IMG/VR virus record: IMGVR_UViG_3300033153_006403
Span: 1 to 45,757 of that record
Length of the DNA: 45,757 nucleotides
From: a virus
Strand: one strand, 5' to 3'
Numbering within the stretch: the first letter of the stretch is position 1; every line of letters begins with the position of its first letter. Below are positions 37,926 through 45,757 of this stretch, piece after piece. The position numbers were made by a program, and so were the translations under genes. The notes below the pieces were generated by a model. That model was given only the letters and a program-made list of their open reading frames with translations. It searched no databases and was not told the DNA's origin.

Positions 37926-39246
37926 CGTTGGCAGAGTTGATATGATACCTATTACATCCATAAAGATAGGAAGTCGTGCTAGGCAGGACTTGGGAGATCT
38001 TCAGGGTCTTGAGTCGTCTATGAAGGAGAGTGGGCTGGCTCAGCCGTTGGCAGTTAAATCTCTCGGCAACGATGAATACTTGCTTCTAGCTGGAGAACGA
38101 CGCTATACAGTTCTTCTAGCAAACCAAGTTTCTCATGTCCCAGTTCGAATATACGAGGAGGACCTAACTGAACTAGAAATGAAGATTATAGAGAAGGCAG
38201 AGAACTTCCACAGGAAAGACATGGAGTATCATGAGCTAGATGCACTGATTCTTGAAATCCATCGACTGGAGCAGAAGGAGAAAGGCGCAGCTGCACCAGG
38301 TCCTGGACATGAAGCTGGACATACACTCAGCGACACAGGCGAAGTATTCGGGATAACAGGGGCTTCTGTCTCCACTGCAATTAGACGAGCAGAAGCTCGC
38401 GAAGTCTTCCCTGAGCTATTCGAGAATTGCAAGACTCAGAAGGATGCTTCCAAGGTCCTAAAGCGTATGGATGAAGCTGTAGTGAAGGATGCTATAGCTA
38501 GACGAATAGACCGAGACAAAGTTGGGAAGTCTACTGTAGCAAAGTTGGCCAATTCCTATATAACAGGAGACTTCTTTGAAGGTGTAAAGAAGATTCCTAA
38601 CAGTGTTATGCATATAGTAGAAGTCGACTCTCCATATGCGATAGATCTTAAGGGAGTAAAGAAGGGTAAATTAGTCAGTGAGGACTACAACGAGATAGAC
38701 CCAAGTGATTACAGAGACTTCATAGCGAGAGTACTCAAGGAGTGCTACAGAGTTATGACAGACCATAGCTGGCTAATTTGGTGGTTTGGTCCTGAACCTT
38801 GGTTTGAGACAGTCTATAACGAGATAATCAACGCCGGATTTAAGTCCACCAGACTAGTAGGCATTTGGACCAAGCCCTCAGCCCAGTCCATGAGTCCAGA
38901 AACCCGTCTAGCCAACTCCTATGAAACATTCTTCTATGCATGGAAAGGTACTCCAGTATTGAATAAAGCTGGTAGATCTAACATATTCAACTTTAGCCCA
39001 GTACCTCCGCAAAACAAGACCCACCCAACTGAGAAACCTATAGAGTTGATGGAGGAAATCTATAACACCTTTGCATTCCCAGGTTCCAGAATTCTTATTC
39101 CATTTCTCGGTTCTGGAGCAGGCCTCATATCAGCATATAAGCTAGGGATGACTGGCCTAGGATTCGAACTAAGCAAGGGCTATAGAGACAGCTTCCTAGT
39201 TAGAGTTAATAGCTTGGGAGAAATTACTCCGTCTCAAGAAGTCTAA
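37918..39246 (+). CDS. ParB-like N-terminus fused to DNA adenine methyltransferase, 442 aa
   Basis: ATG 37918 with AGGAGG upstream. Residues 10-110 form a ParB/sulfiredoxin-type domain: PITSIKIGSRARQDL, LAGERRYTVLLAN (GERR at 59-62) and ENFHRKDMEYHE. A helix-turn-helix-like region lies near 140-160. The C-terminal half is a beta-class N6-adenine or N4-cytosine methyltransferase with EVDSPYAID (DSPY at 237-240, variant of DPPY), THPTEKPIELMEEI and FLGSGAGLISAY. It probably methylates phage DNA at a specific site, perhaps against host restriction. Confidence 0.87.
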   Translation: MISVGRVDMIPITSIKIGSRARQDLGDLQGLESSMKESGLAQPLAVKSLGNDEYLLLAGERRYTVLLANQVSHVPVRIYEEDLTELEMKIIEKAENFHRKDMEYHELDALILEIHRLEQKEKGAAAPGPGHEAGHTLSDTGEVFGITGASVSTAIRRAEAREVFPELFENCKTQKDASKVLKRMDEAVVKDAIARRIDRDKVGKSTVAKLANSYITGDFFEGVKKIPNSVMHIVEVDSPYAIDLKGVKKGKLVSEDYNEIDPSDYRDFIARVLKECYRVMTDHSWLIWWFGPEPWFETVYNEIINAGFKSTRLVGIWTKPSAQSMSPETRLANSYETFFYAWKGTPVLNKAGRSNIFNFSPVPPQNKTHPTEKPIELMEEIYNTFAFPGSRILIPFLGSGAGLISAYKLGMTGLGFELSKGYRDSFLVRVNSLGEITPSQEV

Positions 39247-39262
39247 CAGCAAACCAAGATTA

Positions 39263-39275
39263 TTAAATAATTTAA
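39263..39275 (+). repeat. Dispersed stop-codon hairpin motif, copy 11
   Basis: AAGATTA-TTAAATAATTTAA-TTAACT. Lies between the methyltransferase stop and the GGAGG of the DNA polymerase. Confidence 0.88.
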
Positions 39276-39290
39276 TTAACTGGAGGATAT

Positions 39291-41795
39291 ATGAGAAGAA
39301 CATACGTCCCTGGGTTTGGTAATAGGCAGGCTAAACTAGCCATTGTAGGTGAACAGCCAGGATTTCAGGAGGTCAGAGGAAGACCTCCTCGCCCATTCAT
39401 AGGACCTGCAGGACAAGGCCTGGATGAGTGTCTCGCAATGGCTAGAATACCTAGACAAGAACTATACCTCTCCAATGTCATTAAGGACTTAGATCACCCG
39501 TTAGCATACTATATAAACGTCAACTATTCAAGATCTTCCTGGACCATATCTAAGGATGGTTGGTCCTACATAGACGAGCTCAGAGATGAGTTAAAAAGTC
39601 TGAATCTCAACTGTGTCGTAGCTACAGGAAATGTTCCTCTAATAGCACTGTGTTCTCGCTCTGGTATATCTAAGTGGAGAGGGTCAGTATTAGAGTCAAC
39701 ACTAGTTCCTGGATTGAAAGTGGTTCCTACATTCCACCCAGCTACATTCATCCCTCCTAAGTTCGCCTTTATAAATAAACCTCAGATAGTAGCAGACTTA
39801 ATAAAAGCTAAGCATGAATCAGGGTTTCACGAGCTAATTAGAGCCGGCAGAAACATTATTATAAGACCTTCTTTCCAACAGGCTGTAGCAGAACTCAATA
39901 AGTGTTATGAAATAGGTCTTCGAGGACAGACCATAGATATCGACATTGAGGTAATCAACAGAGAAGTTGACTGCATATCCTTTGCATATAGCTCAACTCA
40001 ATCCATCTGCATACCATTTAGATATCAACAAGGAGATTATTTCACTATAGAACAAGAATACACGATTATGCTTTTGGTGGCTAAAATCATACAGGAGGAA
40101 AGGATAGCCAAGAGAGGAGCAAACTTCATATTTGATACTCAATTCCTTCTTCACAAATATGGCATAGTTCCAAGAGGAGAGCTCCACTGCACTCAGATAG
40201 CACAGAAAATAGCTTTTCCAGATCTGGGTGCTGGTCTAGATAGAGTATGTCAAATGTATACTGACATCCCTTACTACAAAGATGATGGTAAGCAGTGGAT
40301 AAAGATGGGAACGGGTTCTTGGGAAGAGTGGTGGACTTATAATGGGCTGGATACTATAGTTCCTAACGAGGCTCACCCGAAGCAGATTCAGGAGCTGGTA
40401 AAGCAGAATAATCTTGATACTTACAATAGACAAAGGAAGCTGATTAAGCCTCTTATATACATGGCTGAGAGAGGAATAAGAATTGACGTAGACGGAATGT
40501 TAAGATACAAAGAGTCTCAACAAGAGAAAGTAGATAAGTTGATTGAAGATCTTCATAAAGAGGTCGGCTATGATATTAATCCTAACTCTCCTCAACAAGT
40601 CATGGGTTACTTTTACGACGAACTAGGTATCAAGCCTTATAAGAAGAGAAATTCTAAAGGCCAGATGGTAGCTACATCAGATGTCGATGCACTAAAGCGT
40701 ATAGCTAGAAGAGGATTCAAGGCTGCTCAAATCCTGCTCGATATAAGAGGGGTCAATAAGAGAATTTCAACTTATTTAAACATAGGAAAGATAGACAGAG
40801 ACGGGAGGTATAGAAGTTCTTACAAACCTGTCGGAGCTGAAACTGGGAGATTGTCAAGTGGTGAGACTATATTCGGGACTGGAGGCAATCAACAAAACTG
40901 GCCTCATGATTTATTGAGGTTCTTCTTATTCGATGAGGGTTACATAGGCTATGCGTTCGACCTTTCTCAGATAGAAAATAGAATAGTCGCATATGTAGGA
41001 GGAGTCATATCTCAGATTAAAGCTTTTGAAGAGGGAGTAGATCTTCATAGACTCACTGCATCTGTAATTCTAGGCAAGCCTTATGACGAGATATCGGCTG
41101 AAGATGGTTCCTCACCTTTAGGTGATGGTAGACAGTCCGAACGTTACTGGGGCAAGAAAGGCAATCATGCAACTAACTACGACATAGGATACAAAACATT
41201 TGCTTTGAAGAACGAGATGCCCGAAGTCGATGCTAAGAGAATATTAGAACAAGTTCACAAGGGATATCCTCAAATAAGGGGAGGCTACCATGTAATAATT
41301 CAAGAGATGTTAATGAAGGATAGGACTGTAACCAACCTATTCGGTAGGCGGCGTCTGTTCCTAGGTCCTATTATTCCGTCTAGGACAGTTCCTAGAAGTG
41401 CCTGTCTCGCCACCTATCGCGAAGCGTATGCACAGCTCCCACAATCCACTACTGCCGATAAGGTAAACGAGCAGGGGATAGAGTTCATTTACTATAACCA
41501 AAACTGGTTTAAACATGTAGAGCTCCTAGCTCAAATACATGACAGTATTGTGTTTCAGATACCTGCCTCTGTTCCGCTGATAGAACATGCTAATATAATT
41601 CTAAGGATTAAAAGAAGCTTAGAGCAACCATTGTATTGGCATGACAGAGAAATCCCAACTCCGGTAGATCTATCCATAGGTTTCAATATGTGCAAGGAGC
41701 AGATGAAAGAAATTAAAAGCAAGAACATACCTAGCAATCCATCTTCTCTCGCAGATAAGATTAAGGAGGTTTACAATGAGATTAATAAGACCTAG
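39291..41795 (+). CDS. Uracil-DNA-glycosylase-like domain fused to family A DNA polymerase, 834 aa
   Basis: ATG 39291 with GGAGG upstream. Residues 15-160 match family 4/UdgX-type UDG: LAIVGEQPG (20-24), PRPFIGPAG (35-41), YLSNVIK and TFHPATF (His-149). The Fe-S cysteines expected before GEQPG are missing. Residues 195-390 form a 3'-5' exonuclease (DIDIE at 216-220, NFIFDTQ, YNGLDT). The polymerase has motif A FDLSQIENR (about 555), motif B RYWGKKGNHATNYDIGY and motif C QIHDSIV (about 750). This is the main replicase. A UDG-polymerase fusion is known from SPO1-type phages and may link uracil sensing to synthesis. Confidence 0.92.
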   Translation: MRRTYVPGFGNRQAKLAIVGEQPGFQEVRGRPPRPFIGPAGQGLDECLAMARIPRQELYLSNVIKDLDHPLAYYINVNYSRSSWTISKDGWSYIDELRDELKSLNLNCVVATGNVPLIALCSRSGISKWRGSVLESTLVPGLKVVPTFHPATFIPPKFAFINKPQIVADLIKAKHESGFHELIRAGRNIIIRPSFQQAVAELNKCYEIGLRGQTIDIDIEVINREVDCISFAYSSTQSICIPFRYQQGDYFTIEQEYTIMLLVAKIIQEERIAKRGANFIFDTQFLLHKYGIVPRGELHCTQIAQKIAFPDLGAGLDRVCQMYTDIPYYKDDGKQWIKMGTGSWEEWWTYNGLDTIVPNEAHPKQIQELVKQNNLDTYNRQRKLIKPLIYMAERGIRIDVDGMLRYKESQQEKVDKLIEDLHKEVGYDINPNSPQQVMGYFYDELGIKPYKKRNSKGQMVATSDVDALKRIARRGFKAAQILLDIRGVNKRISTYLNIGKIDRDGRYRSSYKPVGAETGRLSSGETIFGTGGNQQNWPHDLLRFFLFDEGYIGYAFDLSQIENRIVAYVGGVISQIKAFEEGVDLHRLTASVILGKPYDEISAEDGSSPLGDGRQSERYWGKKGNHATNYDIGYKTFALKNEMPEVDAKRILEQVHKGYPQIRGGYHVIIQEMLMKDRTVTNLFGRRRLFLGPIIPSRTVPRSACLATYREAYAQLPQSTTADKVNEQGIEFIYYNQNWFKHVELLAQIHDSIVFQIPASVPLIEHANIILRIKRSLEQPLYWHDREIPTPVDLSIGFNMCKEQMKEIKSKNIPSNPSSLADKIKEVYNEINKT

Positions 41796-42435
41796 CTATG
41801 AGATTATGCAGGCAACTTCAGATGCTGGTCAGAGCTACTTAGCACTAATAGAAACAGCCGCAAGAACCTGCTATAAGTCCGAACATAAGGCAGATAGTGA
41901 CAGACACACCTTCATTCGAGATATCATAAACAAAGGGCATGAGTCTGTAATAGAGCATTCTATGCTCTCTGTGAAGTTCGTATGCGATAGAGGGATAAGT
42001 CACGAGTTGGTGAGACACAGACTCTGTGCATTTAGTCAAGAGAGTACCAGATTTTGCAATTACAGGGGAGGGGTAACCTTCGTCATTCCAGTCTGGTTGA
42101 GGAATGTTATTAAGGAAGGAGAATATTCAGGCTCTTCCTGTTATAATATAAAAGCTGACCCTAATTCCGCGGCACTTATATGGATTCAGTCAATGGCTGC
42201 TGCAGAGAATGATTATAGAGACTTACTAGATCTTGGCTGGTCACCTCAACAAGCTCGGTCTGTCCTCCCTAATTCTCTTAAGACAGAAGTAATTGTCACA
42301 GCCAACTTTCGAGAATGGAGACATATATTTAAGCTTAGAACGGCTCCAGCGGCTCATCCGCAAATGAGAGAACTAATGATACCTCTCCTCGAACAATGCA
42401 AAGATCTAATTCCAACTATCTTTGATACTATCTAA
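41776..42435 (+). CDS. thyX: FAD-dependent thymidylate synthase ThyX, 219 aa
   Basis: ATG 41776 inside the polymerase 3' end, with TAAGGAGG upstream. The ThyX signature RHRLCAFSQESTR (RHR at 80-82, then S-Q-x-S-x-R) is intact, and HESVIEHS lies upstream at about 55-62. Makes dTMP from dUMP using FADH2, serving DNA synthesis by the adjacent polymerase. Normal length. Confidence 0.95.
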   Translation: MRLIRPSYEIMQATSDAGQSYLALIETAARTCYKSEHKADSDRHTFIRDIINKGHESVIEHSMLSVKFVCDRGISHELVRHRLCAFSQESTRFCNYRGGVTFVIPVWLRNVIKEGEYSGSSCYNIKADPNSAALIWIQSMAAAENDYRDLLDLGWSPQQARSVLPNSLKTEVIVTANFREWRHIFKLRTAPAAHPQMRELMIPLLEQCKDLIPTIFDTI

Positions 42436-42452
42436 ATCTAGAAAGATTCCTA

Positions 42453-43649
42453 ATGGCAGATCTTAAGAGAGACTTACCAGATTGGCTAGACGCCTTTATG
42501 GAGTATACAGAGAATTCGGAACCTCCTGTACTGTTTCGCAAGTGGGTAGGAATATCCTGCTTAGCCTCAGCACTAATGAGAAAAGTTAGAATAGATTGGG
42601 GAACCACTCTAACATGGTATCCTAATTTATACATAGTGTTAGTTGGCCCTAGTGCAACTGGCAAAGGTAGTGCTATGGCACCTGGACTGAAGATTATAAA
42701 CCAAGTACCTGCAATAAAGATGAGTGCTCAGGCTACCAGCTTACAAGCACTTATTAGAAAACTTAAAGACAACAACTTAACAGACATCAATCCTGAGACT
42801 GGAGAGCAGTCTTTTCATTCATCTCTTACAATATACTCAGAAGAATTCACCGTATTTCTAGGTTATCATAACAACGAGTTGATGGCCACACTATGTAATT
42901 GGTATGACTGCCAAGAAACTTGGACTTATGATACTATTAAGAGAGACAGCGAAAGAATCAACGGAGTCTGGGTAAATCTCATAGGCGGAACTACTCCCGA
43001 CCTTATCAGGTCATCTCTCCCATATGAATCTATAGGTGGAGGATTGACATCTCGCATTATATTTATATATGAAGAGAAGCCAGCTAAACTAGTTACTTTT
43101 CCCACCGAAACTGAGAGAGAAAGGCAACTATTTAATCTGCTAGTCCGGGATCTTGAGAAGGTTTCTTTACTAGCTGGTTCATTTAGTTGGACTGAAGACT
43201 TTATGCTAATGTGGGATGGCTGGTGTAGAGAGGCTGCCTTAAATCCTCCGTTCGGAGACCAGAAGTTTGATGGCTATATTGGAAGACGTAGAGTTCATTT
43301 AATGAAACTAGCAATGATATTATCTGCTAGTCATGGACAACATGATTTAGTATTAACAGCAGATGATTTAGAAAGAGCAATAGATATTCTAGTAGAGGCA
43401 GAACAAAAGATGGCTTTGACGTTTAAGGGTCTTGGAAAGAGTGATATATCAGATCTACTATTTAGAGCTACTATGTTCTTTAAGACCGAGAAGACAGATG
43501 AGATTCCATACTATGTATTCGCTAGGCATTTTGAAAGCGATGCTGACAGGCCTACCTTGAATAGGTTAATAGAGACCTTGGAGGGTATGAAACTTGTACA
43601 GCTAATCAAGAGACCTGGAGCAGATACTATAATTAAGATAATTAAATAA
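42453..43649 (+). CDS. DUF3987-type primase/helicase-like ATPase, 398 aa
   Basis: ATG 42453, weak ribosome-binding site, 17 bases after ThyX. Walker A GPSATGKGS at 65-73, acidic LTIYSEEF Walker B-like near 125, NLIGGTTPDLIRS sensor segment and GGGLTSRIIFIYE arginine-containing motif near 195-207. This matches the DUF3987/YfjI family found in phage replication modules, often acting as a helicase or helicase-primase. No zinc primase domain is present. It is the last gene of the rightward operon, its stop lying in motif copy 12. Confidence 0.82.
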   Translation: MADLKRDLPDWLDAFMEYTENSEPPVLFRKWVGISCLASALMRKVRIDWGTTLTWYPNLYIVLVGPSATGKGSAMAPGLKIINQVPAIKMSAQATSLQALIRKLKDNNLTDINPETGEQSFHSSLTIYSEEFTVFLGYHNNELMATLCNWYDCQETWTYDTIKRDSERINGVWVNLIGGTTPDLIRSSLPYESIGGGLTSRIIFIYEEKPAKLVTFPTETERERQLFNLLVRDLEKVSLLAGSFSWTEDFMLMWDGWCREAALNPPFGDQKFDGYIGRRRVHLMKLAMILSASHGQHDLVLTADDLERAIDILVEAEQKMALTFKGLGKSDISDLLFRATMFFKTEKTDEIPYYVFARHFESDADRPTLNRLIETLEGMKLVQLIKRPGADTIIKIIK

Positions 43650-43654
43650 TTTAA
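43642..43654. repeat. Dispersed stop-codon hairpin motif, copy 12, between convergent operons
   Basis: AAGATAA-TTAAATAATTTAA-TCGTCTT. The rightward stop codon at 43647-43649 lies inside it and the leftward giant gene stops at 43660, so one hairpin serves the ends of both convergent transcripts. No T-run terminator is seen here. Confidence 0.92.
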
Positions 43655-43659
43655 TCGTC

Positions 43660-45757
43660 TTATTTACTCAATATTTCAGGCCACCTCTCAGCCTCTAATT
43701 GCTTCATGATTTCGGACCTAAGTTCCGGAGATATAACCCCTTTAGCTCTAGATACTATGGAATACTCTCTCCATAACTGGTTTCTGCCTTCTTCATCAGA
43801 CTCAAGGAATCTCTTAACAAATATCTTAGCTCTAGGCTCCAATCTAAGTCCCTTCATCCGTCTCCAGAAACTCTTCTCCGGAAGATCTTTGATGGCTAAT
43901 TCGAATCTGTATCTATCGAGGAGTCTGTTATAAGTATCTCTATCTTTATACTGCATAGCATTCTTGATAATATCCTGTCTGCTAACTTCTCCAGGCTCTC
44001 CGTAGAGATAGCCTTCTACTAAGATATCGAAGTTTCTATTCTCCACAAAATTCTTCAGTACGTTCTGTTCTTCAGCAACATCAATATCTCGTGCATACTT
44101 CGAGTAAGGATTAGTTACACCTATGAACCGCTTGATTACTGGCATCCTTGCCAGTACCATAGCTATATGCTGCTCCTTTCTCCTCTTCGGCATATCTCCA
44201 AAAATAGCATCGTAGCCCTGCCCCAACAAGTATGACCAGACAGTGCCATTAGTTATTAGCTCCTCAACTGCGTACTTTGCTCTTTCAGGACTAAGTCCAG
44301 TCTTCTCCCCTATATCTACAAATACTTGTGGAGTTCTACTAGTATATTCCTCAGAGCTGCCTGGGTAGCTGAATGGCTTAGTCTGTTTCCATATGTCTTC
44401 ATTGAGCCAGAAGTCCTTATTAGACATATATCCCAAGACCCCACTTATAGTCGGAGGAAGCACATCAGCAGGAGTAGTTCCGACAGGAGAGAACTGTTTA
44501 AGTGCTCCAGTGACTCGTTCTACATCCACAGGATTTCCAAGCCACTTGTCAGTTGCTGCCTCGAACAGGGTTTTGAAAAACTTCTGCGAAGGGTCAAGTG
44601 GAAGCTTGAGATATATATATCTCTGCTGTCCATTACTATCTGTAAACCCAAAAGCATCTCCAAGCGCCAAACATATATTATTCTGCATATCAGTACTGCC
44701 TTGAAGAGCTTCGTAAGTCTTAGGACTCATCTTATTTCCAGCTATGTATATACCTGTGACTAATGCTGCGAATTGAGCGAGCTTGTAAGATGACGTTAGA
44801 GCTGTTCCACTTCCAGGCTTGAATGATCTGAATAGTGTTCTGGTTCCAACAATAGATGCATTGAGATAAGGTATCCCCGTATCAAGAGCTTTAGTTATTC
44901 CACCTCCTTCGCCAAAGTCCATATAATCTCTGGCAGCAAATGTAGCTTCCTCTGTTATCTGCTTATTCTTTCTAGCATCTTCAACAGACATTCCCCTCTT
45001 CTTGGCTAGCAATCTTATCATTCTTTCTCTAATTGCTAGCCTAGTTAGTAATTCGGAGGTTTCGCCAAAGTATCCTAGAAAGTCCTGAACCTTGTCTATA
45101 TTACTGCTTAATTTCCTACCTTTTGTAAGAAGCCTGCCCTGATGAACGAGGAACTCCATTCCACCGCCTTCATTAATATAGTCATTATATCTACCTTTTC
45201 TAAGAGCTGCGTCAGTAAAGACTGCACCTAGGTCTTTAGACATCTGTAGATTAAAAACAGGGAGGTGAGTACTATATATACTATTCCACTTTCCATCTTC
45301 GAAATATCTAGCCGCAAAGAAGGTATGCATGATATCTCTGGGTAGGTTAGCTAAAGCAAATCCCCAGTTAATTCCGGTAGCGAATGATCTAAGAATAGGA
45401 GCACCGCTAGCATATCTTACGAGCTGCGAAAATCTATAAGCTGTCTCTGGATCTGACACCAGCCATTCTTTACTCATTTGAGGAGACAGATAGAGAACCT
45501 TACGCTTCCCATCTTCGTATAGATATATCTTCCTCCAATCATGAGGAATCTTATCCTTCTTGCCTTCCTTAATCCTGGCAAATGGATTACTGCTATCATC
45601 TCTGGCTAGTTTAAGAAGAGCCTTATTTGCTTCATTATTTAGAATTCTTCTATATGCTCTGTTATATACTTCAAGAGCCATAATCCTTGCATCTCTCTCA
45701 AATATAGTAGTAGACCTACCCTTTGCGAGGGACTCGACACCAGAATCATATACACTC
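43660..45757 (-). CDS. Giant polyvalent/ejection-type virion protein, C-terminal part (runs off right edge)
   Basis: Continuation of the frame that starts at 2852 on the other side of the circular join. This part gives residues about 913-1611, and the first 38 repeat those encoded at 1-114. An internal ATG at 45681 is not a start. The segment resembles large polyvalent protein associated domain LPD38: GINWGFALANLPRDIMHTFF (near 1050), a charged helical tract with RLAIRERMIRLLAKK, RDYMDFGEGGGITKALD, and a helical hydrophobic SSYKLAQFAALVTGIYIAG. Such domains are carried inside phage capsids and injected. The C-terminus is basic, ending in GKxRPEILSK-like residues. Function is inferred. Confidence 0.85.
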   Translation of the reverse strand, partial: SVYDSGVESLAKGRSTTIFERDARIMALEVYNRAYRRILNNEANKALLKLARDDSSNPFARIKEGKKDKIPHDWRKIYLYEDGKRKVLYLSPQMSKEWLVSDPETAYRFSQLVRYASGAPILRSFATGINWGFALANLPRDIMHTFFAARYFEDGKWNSIYSTHLPVFNLQMSKDLGAVFTDAALRKGRYNDYINEGGGMEFLVHQGRLLTKGRKLSSNIDKVQDFLGYFGETSELLTRLAIRERMIRLLAKKRGMSVEDARKNKQITEEATFAARDYMDFGEGGGITKALDTGIPYLNASIVGTRTLFRSFKPGSGTALTSSYKLAQFAALVTGIYIAGNKMSPKTYEALQGSTDMQNNICLALGDAFGFTDSNGQQRYIYLKLPLDPSQKFFKTLFEAATDKWLGNPVDVERVTGALKQFSPVGTTPADVLPPTISGVLGYMSNKDFWLNEDIWKQTKPFSYPGSSEEYTSRTPQVFVDIGEKTGLSPERAKYAVEELITNGTVWSYLLGQGYDAIFGDMPKRRKEQHIAMVLARMPVIKRFIGVTNPYSKYARDIDVAEEQNVLKNFVENRNFDILVEGYLYGEPGEVSRQDIIKNAMQYKDRDTYNRLLDRYRFELAIKDLPEKSFWRRMKGLRLEPRAKIFVKRFLESDEEGRNQLWREYSIVSRAKGVISPELRSEIMKQLEAERWPEILSK
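45644..45757. repeat. Terminal direct repeat, right copy
   Basis: Exact copy of 1-114. See the left copy. Removing one leaves a circle of 45,643 bp in which the giant gene is uninterrupted (4836 bases, an exact multiple of three). Confidence 0.95.

Noticed and set aside
4392-43654. Dispersed palindromes as promoters for a phage RNA polymerase
   Set aside because: No single-subunit RNA polymerase gene was recognised, the element is symmetric, overlaps stop codons, and one copy lies between convergent genes where a promoter makes little sense.
43660-45681. Stand-alone 673-aa gene starting at ATG 45681
   Set aside because: The frame is open upstream and continues through the circular join to the ATG at 2852; 45681 is an internal methionine.

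Overview
The window is a complete, or nearly complete, genome of a tailed double-stranded DNA bacteriophage, most likely a podovirus-type member of Caudoviricetes with a lytic lifestyle. The first 114 bases are repeated exactly at the end (1-114 = 45644-45757). A single very long leftward gene reads in frame across that join, so the unique molecule is about 45,643 bp and the contig is circular or circularly permuted. The host is probably Gram-negative: an overlapping inner-membrane/outer-membrane spanin pair is present, and the visible promoters are close to the sigma-70 consensus (one is TTGACA-17-TATAAT). No integrase, recognisable repressor, phage RNA polymerase, tRNA or CRISPR array was seen.

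Layout. Leftward (minus) genes run from 20948 down to 2821 and on across the join to 43660. Their order is small terminase-like protein, SLT endolysin, small lysis-region protein, spanin pair, beta-helix tailspike, large terminase, small membrane protein, C1q-like fibre, portal, scaffold, decoration-like protein, SU10-like major capsid protein, head-tail adaptor, tail proteins. The last block (5816 to the end of the giant gene) encodes 150, 317, 513 and about 1611 residues, in an order and size trend like the T7 internal virion (ejection) proteins.

The 20949-21656 gap is the divergent control region. It has a consensus leftward promoter, an unusual cluster of GTAC tetramers, three copies of an 18-bp imperfect palindrome and a probable rightward promoter. 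Rightward genes run from 21657 to 43649. First come an autonomous small gene with its own terminator, a second 555-bp gap with short iteron-like repeats, and a purine-loaded gene. Then follow about 25 small early-type genes (23.5-30.7 kb, many helical or zinc-ribbon) that include a GC-richer, mosaic-looking island at about 27.9-29.8 kb. The last block is DNA metabolism: ATP-dependent ligase, HIRAN protein, Cas4/RecB-like nuclease, Sak4-like ATPase, SSB-like protein, DUF1599-like protein, dCMP deaminase, HAD hydrolase, ParB-methyltransferase fusion, uracil-DNA-glycosylase/DNA polymerase I fusion, ThyX and a DUF3987-type primase/helicase.

The most unusual feature is a dispersed palindrome, TTAAAT-N-ATTTAA. 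It occurs about a dozen times, nearly always right after a stop codon and just before the next ribosome-binding site, on both strands in the direction of transcription, and it divides the genome into gene cassettes. Its sequence variants keep pairing through G-U wobble in the transcribed strand, which suggests that it works as an RNA hairpin.
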